From Streptomyces tsukubensis (lineage in GTDB: Bacteria; Actinomycetota; Actinomycetes; Streptomycetales; Streptomycetaceae): a DNA stretch of 64,000 bases. The notes below the pieces were generated by a model that was given only the letters and a program-made list of their open reading frames with translations, did no database searches and had not been told where the DNA came from. Numbering within the stretch: position 1 is the stretch's first letter; each line of letters opens with the position of its first letter. This document shows positions 8,998 to 16,142 of the stretch, piece by piece. Position numbers and translations under genes: made by a program. Where the stretch lies: contig NZ_CP020700.1 in NCBI RefSeq assembly GCF_003932715.1, positions 6,842,501-6,906,500 on the forward strand. Direction: 5' to 3'.

Positions 8998-9764
8998 TGC
9001 CCGGCCCCCGGTCTGAACCGCTCACCGTGGCCGAGCGTGCGCACCGAGACGGCGGGCGCGAGCCGGGCCGCGTGACGGACGAACTCGTCCCCGGGGGAGT
9101 GGAACTCGTGCGGACGGACGTGGTCGAGGCCGATCGGCCAGTACGTGCCGTAGTGGACGGGCACGGCGGCGCGCGGGCCGAGCACGGCCAGCGCCTGGGC
9201 GGCACGGCCCGCGTCGAGGTGGCCGTGGCCGAGGAACGGCCCCCAGCCGCCGACCGGCAGCAGGGCGACGTCGACCGGCCCGACCTCCTCGGCCATGGTG
9301 TCGAAGAGCCCGGTATCGCCCGCGAAGTAGGTGCGCGCGGCGCCCTCGACGACGAAACCGAGCGCGGGGGAGCGGCGCGGGCCGACGGGCAGCCGGCGGC
9401 CGTCGTGGAGCGCCGGAACGGCCCGTACGGTCAGATCGCCGACGGTCGTCTCGTCACCGGGGACGACCTCCGTGATCCGCAGCCCGAGACGGGTGAGCGC
9501 GGGAACGGCCCGGGTCGCTCCGTACGGCACCACCAGCAGGGTGCCGGGTGCCAGCCGGGCCAGGGAGGGCAGGTGGAGGTGGTCGGAGTGCAGGTGCGAG
9601 ACGAGGACGGCGTCCGCGACGGCGGCCTCGGGCGGCGGTACGGCTCCGCGCCGGCGGCGCAGATGCGCGAGCCGGCGTACGAACAGGGGATCGGTCAGCA
9701 CCCGCGTACCGGAATCCTCGACGGTGCAGGTGGCATGGCCCCACCAGGTGACCTCGACCGCCAC
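8994..9764 (-). CDS. MBL-fold metallo-hydrolase
   Basis: A 256-residue protein of the UlaG/YtnP-like lactamase_B_2 branch. It starts VEVTWWGHATCTVE and has the zinc-binding SHLHSDHLHLP (HxHxDH), YFAGDTGLF and a C-terminal HYGTYWP histidine. The GTG at 9764 was chosen because a strong AAGGAGGG lies 5-6 bases before it and homologues begin at this point. The upstream extension is unlikely. Substrates in this branch range from phosphodiesters to lactones, so none is assigned. It is the first gene of a two-gene unit with the DedA gene. Confidence 0.88.
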   Translation of the reverse strand: MAVEVTWWGHATCTVEDSGTRVLTDPLFVRRLAHLRRRRGAVPPPEAAVADAVLVSHLHSDHLHLPSLARLAPGTLLVVPYGATRAVPALTRLGLRITEVVPGDETTVGDLTVRAVPALHDGRRLPVGPRRSPALGFVVEGAARTYFAGDTGLFDTMAEEVGPVDVALLPVGGWGPFLGHGHLDAGRAAQALAVLGPRAAVPVHYGTYWPIGLDHVRPHEFHSPGDEFVRHAARLAPAVSVRTLGHGERFRPGAGQ

Positions 9765-10124
9765 ACGCCCCCTCCTTCCCGGCCCTGCCGGCCGAACCGA
9801 GGCTCCCGGGCCCGCCCGCTCCGTGCGTTCTGTGCGTTCTGCCTGCGCCCGGCGGCGCATCGGCTGCCCGGCCGCCCTGCTACCGGGCCTCGGCGCCCAC
9901 ATTACTGCCGTTGTACGGGTGTCCGGCGCGGGTGTCCGGTGTGATCTTCTGCCCGCCCGGCCGGTTATCCACAGGGTGGACGGGGCCGGGCCCGGGGCTG
10001 TGCCAGTCTGGAGACCCGGCGCGGGAGCCGGTGCGGGGCCGGACGTCCGCCGGATGCGGACGTTCCCTCGCCGGGATCTACGGACAGCACAGCACAGCAC
10101 GTACGAGTACGGGGTGAGCAGGGC
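9765..10124. promoter_or_regulatory. Divergent upstream region with a short repeat and a DnaA-box match
   Basis: This 360-bp gap separates the divergent metallo-hydrolase and phosphodiesterase genes and must hold both promoters; none is clear enough to place. It contains a 9-base tandem duplication GTGCGTTCT (9823-9840), a single TTATCCACA (9965-9973) identical to the E. coli DnaA box, and ACAGC repeats at about 10083-10097. No gene is supported. Confidence 0.45.
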
Positions 10125-12281
10125 GTGACCGAAGGCCGATGGCACAGGGCGGGCGGCGCTCTGCTGAGGGTGATCGTGGTGTGGGCGGTGTCCACGCTGA
10201 CGATGCTGGCGCTCGCCGGGGCGCTGCCCGACTTCCGGCTCCAGTCGCCGGACGGCGACAGCCTGACCCGGACGGCGCTCACCGCCGCCTGGGGCGCGGG
10301 CGCCTTCGGGCTGCTGTCGGCGCTGGTGTGGCCGCTGCTGGTGCGGGCGCTGCTGCTGGTCCCGGCGCTCGTCCTCGGTCTGCTGGTCTTCTTCCTCAAC
10401 GGATCACTGCTGCTGCTCGCACTGCGGTTCGTCCCGGACGGCCGGGGCGCGCTGGGCCCGGAGACCGCCGTCGTCGTCGCCGCGGTGATGTCCGCCGTCG
10501 CGTCGGCGACGTCCACCGCCCTCGCCGTCCGCGACGACAACGCCTACCGCCGACGGCTGTCCCGGCTGGCGACCCGTCGCAGACGCCGCGGCGGAGACGT
10601 CTGCGACGACTGCCACGGCACGGTGTTCCTCCAGCTCGACGGAGTCGGCCACGAGGTGCTGCTGCGCGCCGCCAAGGACGGGCTGATGCCGACGGTCGCG
10701 AGCTGGCTCGGCAGCAGCCACCGGATCACCCCCTGGCGCACCGACTGGTCCAGCCAGACCGGCGCCAGCCAGCTCGGCATCCTCCACGGCTCCACCTTCG
10801 ACGTCCCCGCCTTCCGCTGGTACGAGAAGGACACCGGCCGGCTGATGGTGAGCAACCGCCCCGCCGGTGCGGTCGAGCTCCAGCGCCGCGCCGTCGAGCG
10901 GACCGGCGACGCCGGGCTGCTGGTCCGGGACGGCGCGAGCCGGGGCAATCTCTTCAGCGGCGGTGCGGACCAGGTCGCCCTGGTGCTCTCCGTCGCCGTG
11001 CGGCGCGGCCGGGCCAACCGCTCCCGCGCCGGGTACTTCGCCTACTTCTCCGACCCGGCGAACGCCGTGCGCACCGCCGTGTCGTTCGTCGCCGAGGTCG
11101 GCCGGGAGCTCGGCCAGTCCGTCCGGGCCCGACTGCGGGACGATGGTCCGCGGGTGCGGCGCGGCGGCCTCTACCCCCTGATCCGCGCCTTCGCCACGGT
11201 CGTGGAGCGGGACGTGGTGGTCGCGGCGGTCATCGGCGACATGCTCGCCGGACGGACCGCGGTCTACGCCGATCTCGTCGCCTACGACGAGGTGGCCCAC
11301 CACTCGGGGCCGCACAGCCGGGACGCGGCGCAGGTGCTGGAGCGGCTCGACCGCTCCCTGGCGCTGATCGCCAAGGCCGCCGAGCACGCCCCCCGGCCGT
11401 ACCACCTCGTCCTGCTCTCGGACCACGGCCAGAGCCCGGGTGAAACCTTCGAAGGGGCCTACGGGCTCACGCTGAAGGACCTGGTGCGGGCCGGATGCGG
11501 GCTGCCCGTGCCGCGGAAGGCCGAGCGGTCCAGCAGCGGGGCCGAGGCCCGGGAGGCGGCCCGGCTGGCACTGCTCACCGCGCTGCACCGCGACCCGGCG
11601 GACGGCCCGGAGGAGCCGCCCGCGCCGGGCGCCGAGCCGATGGTCCTGGCCTCGGGGAATCTGGGGCTGGTCTCCTTCTGCGATCTGCCGGAGCGGCTCA
11701 GCAAGGAGCAGATCGACGCCCGTCACCCGGCGCTGCTGAGCACCCTCGCCAACCATCCGGGCATCGGGTTCCTGCTGGTACGCAGCGAGGAGCACGGCTC
11801 GGTCGTCCTCGGCCCGGCCGGGGCGGAGATCCCGGTCGCCGAACTCACCGACGACGGCCCGCTGGCGCCGTTCGGGCGGGGCGCCGCCGACGCCGTGCGG
11901 CGTACGGACACCTTCCCGCACGTCGCCGACATCATGATCAACTCCATGTGCGACAGCGGCACCGGCCGGGTGCACGCCTTCGAGGAGCAGATCGGTTCCC
12001 ACGGCGGGCTCGGGGGAGAGCAGTCCCAGCCGTTCCTGCTGTCGCCGCTGGAGCTGTCGCCGCCCGTGGCGGACGGCACCGAACTGGTGGGGGCGGAGCG
12101 GGTGCACCGGGTGCTTCGCCGATGGCTGCGGGAGTGCGAGAGGCCGCGGATACCGGCGGCCGAGGAAGCGGCCCCGGGCGCGGCGAACCGGGACCGGACC
12201 GCCGAGGGCACGCCGGGGGCGCCGGAGGTCCTGGGCGCCCAGGACGCCCCGGGCGACACCGGCGCGGCGGCCCGCGGCTAG
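10125..12281 (+). CDS. Holin-like membrane domain fused to type I phosphodiesterase/alkaline-phosphatase-like domain
   Basis: A 718-residue protein. Residues about 10-135 contain four hydrophobic helices (phage-holin-family-like), then a basic stretch (RLSRLATRRRRR) and a CDDC pair. The rest is an alkaline-phosphatase-superfamily domain: FLQLDGVGHEVL, nucleophile region SSQTGASQLGILHG, AYDEVAHHSGPHS and LLSDHGQSPGETF supply the expected Asp and His metal ligands. The catalytic domain should hydrolyse phosphodiesters or phospholipid headgroups, probably at the membrane. The GTG start at 10125 fits the family N-terminus. Sidedness of the enzyme domain cannot be told from sequence. Confidence 0.82.
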   Translation: MTEGRWHRAGGALLRVIVVWAVSTLTMLALAGALPDFRLQSPDGDSLTRTALTAAWGAGAFGLLSALVWPLLVRALLLVPALVLGLLVFFLNGSLLLLALRFVPDGRGALGPETAVVVAAVMSAVASATSTALAVRDDNAYRRRLSRLATRRRRRGGDVCDDCHGTVFLQLDGVGHEVLLRAAKDGLMPTVASWLGSSHRITPWRTDWSSQTGASQLGILHGSTFDVPAFRWYEKDTGRLMVSNRPAGAVELQRRAVERTGDAGLLVRDGASRGNLFSGGADQVALVLSVAVRRGRANRSRAGYFAYFSDPANAVRTAVSFVAEVGRELGQSVRARLRDDGPRVRRGGLYPLIRAFATVVERDVVVAAVIGDMLAGRTAVYADLVAYDEVAHHSGPHSRDAAQVLERLDRSLALIAKAAEHAPRPYHLVLLSDHGQSPGETFEGAYGLTLKDLVRAGCGLPVPRKAERSSSGAEAREAARLALLTALHRDPADGPEEPPAPGAEPMVLASGNLGLVSFCDLPERLSKEQIDARHPALLSTLANHPGIGFLLVRSEEHGSVVLGPAGAEIPVAELTDDGPLAPFGRGAADAVRRTDTFPHVADIMINSMCDSGTGRVHAFEEQIGSHGGLGGEQSQPFLLSPLELSPPVADGTELVGAERVHRVLRRWLRECERPRIPAAEEAAPGAANRDRTAEGTPGAPEVLGAQDAPGDTGAAARG

Positions 12282-12871
12282 GGAGTTTCTTTCGGATCGG
12301 GCCGGATCGGTGAGTGGGGGCACGCCCCTGGGCTACCGCCCGGGGGACCCCCACCCACGCCGCCAGGCGTAGGGGGAGGGTCTGGTGCGTTCGATCGCAA
12401 GGCGGAGGATGAGGGTCCCCCGGGCTGCGGGCCCAGGGGGGGGCGAGTCCACGCGGTGGGGGTACGCCCCCTGGGCTTCGCCGGGGGTGCCCTCACCCGG
12501 GCCGCCGGGCCCAGGGGGCCGTCGGCGACCGACGGCAACGCGGCGTGGGGGAACGCCCCCTGGGCTACCGCCCGGGAGAACCCCCACCCGTGCCCGAAGG
12601 GCACAGGGGGAGGGCGTGGCCGGGGGCACCCCCCAGCGGTAGCCGGGGGAGGCGTGCGAGCCCGGCAAGATCCGAAAGAGACGACCTGGGTTCCGCTGTC
12701 GTACCTTGCGGGCTCGTGTGCCCCCCTGGTTACCGCCGGGGGCTCCTGGGCATCGCGCTCGCAGGGGGAATCGGGCTAATCCGCGTCCCCCGGGAGAGGG
12801 GATCCTGACGGGCTGCTGCCGTGTCGGGGCGGATTGCGGGGACTGGATGCATGTCCAGGAGGTCGCGCCCC
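12282..12871. repeat. Block of GC-rich hairpin repeats
   Basis: No gene is supported. The block carries at least five copies of a short palindromic repeat whose core reads TGGGGG(C/T/A)ACGCCCC(C)TGGGCT(A/T)CG, at about 12312, 12457, 12543, 12623 and 12719. The block is bracketed by a perfect 10-bp inverted repeat, CTTTCGGATC (12289-12298) and GATCCGAAAG (12669-12678). A further stem CGAGCCCGGCAAG / CTTGCGGGCTCG lies at about 12656-12717. Similar GC-rich hairpins are common between genes in Streptomyces; their function is unknown, and transcript ends or RNA stability are possibilities. Confidence 0.7.
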
Positions 12872-13231
12872 ATGAACCAGCCGCCGGTCGCCCCGCACCG
12901 CCGTTCCGGCCGTGCCCCCGTCCGGCGAGGGCTGCTGGCCGTAGTGGCGCTCCTCGCGCTGGTGGGGCTCTCCCTGGGCGCGGGCGCCCAGCCGGCCGAG
13001 GCCGCGGAGGTACGCACCCCGGTCTCCTTCACGGGAGACGCCGCGCCGGAGGGGCAGTTCGAAGAGGCCGTCGGGGCGACCGCCCCGGTCTCCCGTGCCC
13101 GGTCCGCCGCCCGGCCGCCCGGCCGTTGCCCCGCGACACCCGCGACAGGGCAGGCCCCGGCCCCGGGGAGGGCACTGCCCCCGGCCCCCCGGCCGCCCGC
13201 CGTACTCCGGTGCGTGGTGCTGCGCTGCTGA
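12872..13231 (+). CDS. Small secreted hypothetical protein
   Basis: A 119-residue product with a clear signal peptide: twin-Arg-containing basic N-region, hydrophobic core LLAVVALLALVGLSLG, then AGAQPAEAA as cleavage region. The mature part is proline and arginine rich and ends with Cys-x4-Cys. AGGAGG (12857-12862) sits 9 bases before the ATG and decides this start over the upstream in-frame GTG at 12821 and ATG at 12851. The C-terminal half looks compositionally biased, so the reading frame may have drifted. No family is recognised. Confidence 0.5.
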   Translation: MNQPPVAPHRRSGRAPVRRGLLAVVALLALVGLSLGAGAQPAEAAEVRTPVSFTGDAAPEGQFEEAVGATAPVSRARSAARPPGRCPATPATGQAPAPGRALPPAPRPPAVLRCVVLRC

Positions 13232-13349
13232 CGGTGCCGCGCGGCCAGGCCCGGTGGGTCCGGCCGCGTCAGCGGACCGCAGACCGCCGCTCCGGCCCCC
13301 ACCGAAGGGCCGCGGCGCGTCCCCCTTCCCACACCCGAGGTGCACCGTC

Positions 13350-13544
13350 ATGCCCATCGACCCCTTCGCCGCCCTGAACGCCATGCTGCGCGCCGACGCC
13401 GCGCGGGCCGCCGACTTCGCCGAGAAGCGGGCCGGCTCGCAGAAGCAGCAGCCCGCCGACGACAGCGGCAAGCGCGACGAACCGGAACCCCGGTCCGAAC
13501 CCGGCCCCGCCCTGGCCCGCGGCCGCGACAACGGTAGGTCCTGA
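13350..13544 (+). CDS. Small hypothetical protein
   Basis: A 64-residue, strongly hydrophilic protein starting MPIDPFAALNAMLRADAARA, with a predicted short helix and then a disordered Lys/Glu/Pro tail. It is supported by third-position GC bias in the first half and by a perfect 13-bp terminator hairpin starting six bases after its stop. Small proteins with a similar N-terminus occur in streptomycetes as far as I recall, without known function. Confidence 0.5.
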   Translation: MPIDPFAALNAMLRADAARAADFAEKRAGSQKQQPADDSGKRDEPEPRSEPGPALARGRDNGRS

Positions 13545-13549
13545 CCCCG

Positions 13550-13580
13550 GGGCCGGCCGGGGCCCGCCCCCGGCCGGCCC
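13550..13580 (+). terminator. Strong GC hairpin terminator
   Basis: Perfect 13-bp stem GGGCCGGCCGGGG (13550-13562) / CCCCGGCCGGCCC (13568-13580) with a 5-base loop, directly after the stop of the 64-residue protein gene. There is no U-tract. Confidence 0.7.
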
Positions 13581-13619
13581 GCGGCGGCCCGGACACGACC
13601 CGGCGACCACCCCGGTGGC

Positions 13620-13636
13620 ATTACCTCCTGCGTAAT
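13620..13636. promoter_or_regulatory. Short inverted repeat upstream of the membrane protein gene
   Basis: ATTAC (13620-13624) and GTAAT (13632-13636) form an inverted repeat 123 bp before the start of the DoxX-like membrane gene, in a locally AT-richer spot. It could be an operator. The 5-bp arms are short and may be chance. Confidence 0.3.
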
Positions 13637-13758
13637 CGACCCGGTCGGGCCCCCGGCGGCAGTCTTCTCCTACCGGAACCGGGCGGCGCACTCCGCCCGG
13701 GCGCCGGGAGAAGAAACCCGGCCCGATGGCCGTCCGCCGCTGATGGAGGCTGATCCCC

Positions 13759-14184
13759 ATGACCGCAACCGCTCTGCTCGCCGGCCTCGCCCGCACCGAG
13801 AACACCACCGCAATGCTCCGCCGGTTCCTCGCCGCCGACGCCGTCGTCACCGGCGCCAACGGGCTGGTCTACGTGGCTGCTTCGGGCCCGGTGGGGCGGC
13901 TGCTCGGCGTCGACAGCGGCCTGCTGCTGGGGCTCGGCATCTTCCTCGTCGCCTATGCCGTCGGCGTCGCGCTCATCGGCTCCCGGCCGCAGCCCGCCCC
14001 GGCCGCCGTGAAGGCCGTCGTCGACGCCAACATCGTCTGGGCCGTCGTCAGCCTGCTCTCGGTCGTCCTCTGGTTCGACCCCACCGCCGCCGGAGCCGTG
14101 TGGATCCCGATGCAGGCCATGACGGTCGCCGGGTTCGCCGCCGTCCAGTGGTCCGCCCTCCGGTCCGGCGTCGCCCACCGCTGA
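13759..14184 (+). CDS. Four-helix integral membrane protein
   Basis: A 141-residue protein with four hydrophobic segments (about residues 23-48, 53-75, 90-110, 112-135) and almost no soluble loops. It resembles the small SPW/DoxX-like integral membrane proteins of actinobacteria, which have no established function. It is convergent with an MmyB-type regulator gene, and homologous pairs of this kind are often co-regulated, but that is inference here. The ATG follows a GGAGG-like sequence (ATGGAGGC at 13744-13751). Confidence 0.75.
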   Translation: MTATALLAGLARTENTTAMLRRFLAADAVVTGANGLVYVAASGPVGRLLGVDSGLLLGLGIFLVAYAVGVALIGSRPQPAPAAVKAVVDANIVWAVVSLLSVVLWFDPTAAGAVWIPMQAMTVAGFAAVQWSALRSGVAHR

Positions 14185-14222
14185 AGTACCGGCCCCCGGG
14201 CCGCCGTTCCACCCCCCACCCC

Positions 14223-14258
14223 CCGCTGCCCGGTTCCGGATCAGGAACCGGGCAGCGG
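14223..14258. terminator. Bidirectional terminator hairpin
   Basis: A 15-bp stem CCGCTGCCCGGTTCC (14223-14237) / GGAACCGGGCAGCGG (14244-14258) with a 6-base loop, placed between the convergent membrane protein gene (ends 14184) and XRE regulator gene (ends 14266). Confidence 0.8.
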
Positions 14259-14265
14259 CGCGTGC

Positions 14266-15072
14266 TCAGACCAGCGACCGGAGGTAGGCGACCGTCTCCG
14301 GATCGGCCGGAAGGAACGTTTCGATCGCCAGCTCCGACACGGTCACGTCCATGGGCGTGTTGAACGTGGAGATCGACGAGACCAGGGACAGGACATGCCC
14401 CTCGTGCTCGATGACCATCGGCAGCGCGAAGTACGGGTACGGGGGCTGCTCCTCGGCCTCCGCCCCGTCCCCCGGGCCCTCGGGCACCGGATAGGCGGAC
14501 ACCTCCTCGTACAGCTTCCGCAGTTCCTCCGAGCGGACCAGCGCGAGCTGCCGCTCCATCTGGTGGCGCAGATGGTGCCGCCACTCCCGCAGATTGCGGA
14601 TCCGCGGCGCGAGCCCCTCCGGATGCAGGGTGATGCGCATCCCGTTCAGCGGCGGTGCCAGCAGATGGGGCGCGATCCCTTCGAGCAGCCGGGTCATGCC
14701 GAGATTCGCCGCGACGACGTTGTACAGACCGTCGACGACCACCGCCGGATAGGGGTCGTAGCCGTGCAGAAGCTGCTGGATGCCCTCCATCAGCGCCCCC
14801 ATCGACGGATCGTCGAGGGACGTCTCCGGGAAGCGGGGCGCGTAGCCGCCCGCCAGCAGCAGCGCGTTCTGTTCCCTGACGGGGACGTCGAGGTGCTCGG
14901 CGAGCCGGAGGATCATCTCCTCGCTGGGGCGGGAGCGCCCGGTCTCGATGAAGCTGATGTGACGGGCCGAGGAATCGGCGCGCAGGGCCAGGTCGAGCTG
15001 GCTCACCCCGCGGCGCTCACGCCATCCGCGGAGCAGCGGACCGACACCCGGGGCAGTCACGAGAGTTGTCAT
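14266..15072 (-). CDS. XRE-family regulator with MmyB-like ligand-binding domain
   Basis: A 268-residue regulator. Residues about 10-70 are a helix-turn-helix (GWRERRGVSQLDLALRADSS, then HISFIETGRSRPS). From about 95 on it matches the MmyB-like PAS-type domain (LLHGYDPYPAVVVDGLYNVV, LHPEGLAPRI), which binds small molecules, probably fatty acids, in characterised members. The ATG at 15072 gives the family N-terminus. A TATTAC box 10-15 bases before the ATG on the minus strand suggests a leaderless mRNA. Confidence 0.9.
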   Translation of the reverse strand: MTTLVTAPGVGPLLRGWRERRGVSQLDLALRADSSARHISFIETGRSRPSEEMILRLAEHLDVPVREQNALLLAGGYAPRFPETSLDDPSMGALMEGIQQLLHGYDPYPAVVVDGLYNVVAANLGMTRLLEGIAPHLLAPPLNGMRITLHPEGLAPRIRNLREWRHHLRHQMERQLALVRSEELRKLYEEVSAYPVPEGPGDGAEAEEQPPYPYFALPMVIEHEGHVLSLVSSISTFNTPMDVTVSELAIETFLPADPETVAYLRSLV

Positions 15073-15148
15073 AGCCGAGACGGTAATACGCCTCGCGGGG
15101 CGGGCGCCGCCGCACCTGGGGCGGGAGGCCCGAGGCCGACCGGCCGGG

Positions 15149-15784
15149 TCAGTGGGGCCGATGGTGTCCGAGGGAGGTCCGGATCCGTTCGGCAAGGCCG
15201 GTACCCGGGGCCGCCGGACGTGTTCCGTCCAGCCATCCGCGCAGATGGGAGCCGAGTTCCAGACCGAAGGTCTCCGCCTCGGACTCCTCCCGCTGCCGGA
15301 AGTCGGTCCGCGCGGCCAGACTCTGCACGGCGGAGTGCGCGACGCCCGCGCCCGCCGGGACGTCAGCGGTCACCGGAAGGCGGGCGGGAACGGTGACCAC
15401 CCCTCCGGCCCGCACCTGCGGCCTGCCGGGATCCGGATCCGGATCCCGGAGCGGTCCGGACGCAGGTTCGGCCGGATGCCGCACACCGTGCCCGGCCATC
15501 ATGTGCCAGACCTCGTGACCGAATATCACCAGCTGATGAAGCGGATGGGTGTTCGTCTGGACGCAGATGACGTCCCGGTCGCCCAGGTCGAGATAGAGCC
15601 CGCTCGCCGTACCCGGCGGGAACTCCACCAGCCGCAGCACCACCGGCCGTCCCCGGCGCTCGCCCAGCCGGTCGCAGAGGGCGTCGAACAGCTCCTCGGC
15701 CCCTTCGGGGCGGGCCCGTTCGAGGGTACGGGCCAGATCGTCACGGAGCTCACGCATCGCACTCCGGGTGCTCTTGCTGCCCAC
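15149..15784 (-). CDS. ImmA/IrrE-like zinc-protease domain protein
   Basis: A 211-residue protein carrying HEVWH (HExxH zinc site, about residue 90) in the setting FGHEVWHMMAGH, with a second acidic region ESEAETFG near residue 180 that could supply the third ligand. This fits the ImmA/IrrE-like family often called a toxin or regulator component in streptomycetes and usually paired with an XRE protein. The GTG at 15784 follows GGAGGGA by 5 bases. The nearest XRE gene lies 76 bp downstream on the same strand, but is of the MmyB type rather than the usual partner. Confidence 0.75.
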   Translation of the reverse strand: MGSKSTRSAMRELRDDLARTLERARPEGAEELFDALCDRLGERRGRPVVLRLVEFPPGTASGLYLDLGDRDVICVQTNTHPLHQLVIFGHEVWHMMAGHGVRHPAEPASGPLRDPDPDPGRPQVRAGGVVTVPARLPVTADVPAGAGVAHSAVQSLAARTDFRQREESEAETFGLELGSHLRGWLDGTRPAAPGTGLAERIRTSLGHHRPH

Positions 15785-16142
15785 GGGGCTCCCTCCGCTC
15801 GACGACCGTGGCGATCGGCGGCGGCCCTCGGCGCGGTCCGCCGGGTCCGCCGGGGTTCCGGCAGCACACCGTACCCACGGTTTCGCACACACGTACCGGA
15901 TCCCGGGCGGGTTGCAAATTTTTTGGACAAGGTTCTTGCACAATCTGCCAGGTCAACACCGGAGAGTCGGCCGGGGAAACGGATCGTGGCCCACAGCCCA
16001 CAGCCCACAGCCCACAGCCCACAGCCCGCAGCCCGCAGCCCGCGCCCGCCGCACCCGGCGGACCGGACGCATCCCCACCGCAGTCCACCCACAGGAGTCG
16101 GCCCCGGGTGCGCGCCCGCCCGCCCCGGGGCACGATGACCGC
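15785..16142. promoter_or_regulatory. Divergent promoter region with an AT-rich island and heptamer repeat
   Basis: No gene is supported here. An unusually AT-rich island at about 15914-15950 (TTGCAAATTTTTTGGACAAG, then CTTGCACAATCTGCC) contains two TTGCA direct repeats 23 bases apart and is the likely promoter/operator site for the ImmA-like gene on the minus strand, the ligase on the plus strand, or both. Confidence 0.5.
15990..16038. repeat. Heptamer tandem repeat (CCCACAG)5(CCCGCAG)2
   Basis: Five perfect copies of CCCACAG are followed without a break by two CCCGCAG copies, 49 bp in all, about 105 bp upstream of the DNA ligase start. The period of 7 is not a multiple of 3, consistent with non-coding DNA. 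Copy number is likely to vary between strains. Confidence 0.92.

Noticed and set aside
9965..9973. A perfect TTATCCACA, possibly a DnaA box and origin signal
   Set aside because: It is a single site, with no cluster of boxes, no AT-rich unwinding region and no dnaA/dnaN genes nearby; most likely chance or a titration site at best.
12282..12871. An insertion sequence in the hairpin block
   Set aside because: The bracketing 10-bp inverted repeat is suggestive, but there is no transposase frame and no clear target duplication.
15990..16038. CRISPR-like regular repeats
   Set aside because: The units are 7 bp and directly adjacent with no spacers, so this is a simple tandem repeat. No CRISPR array or cas gene was seen in the window.
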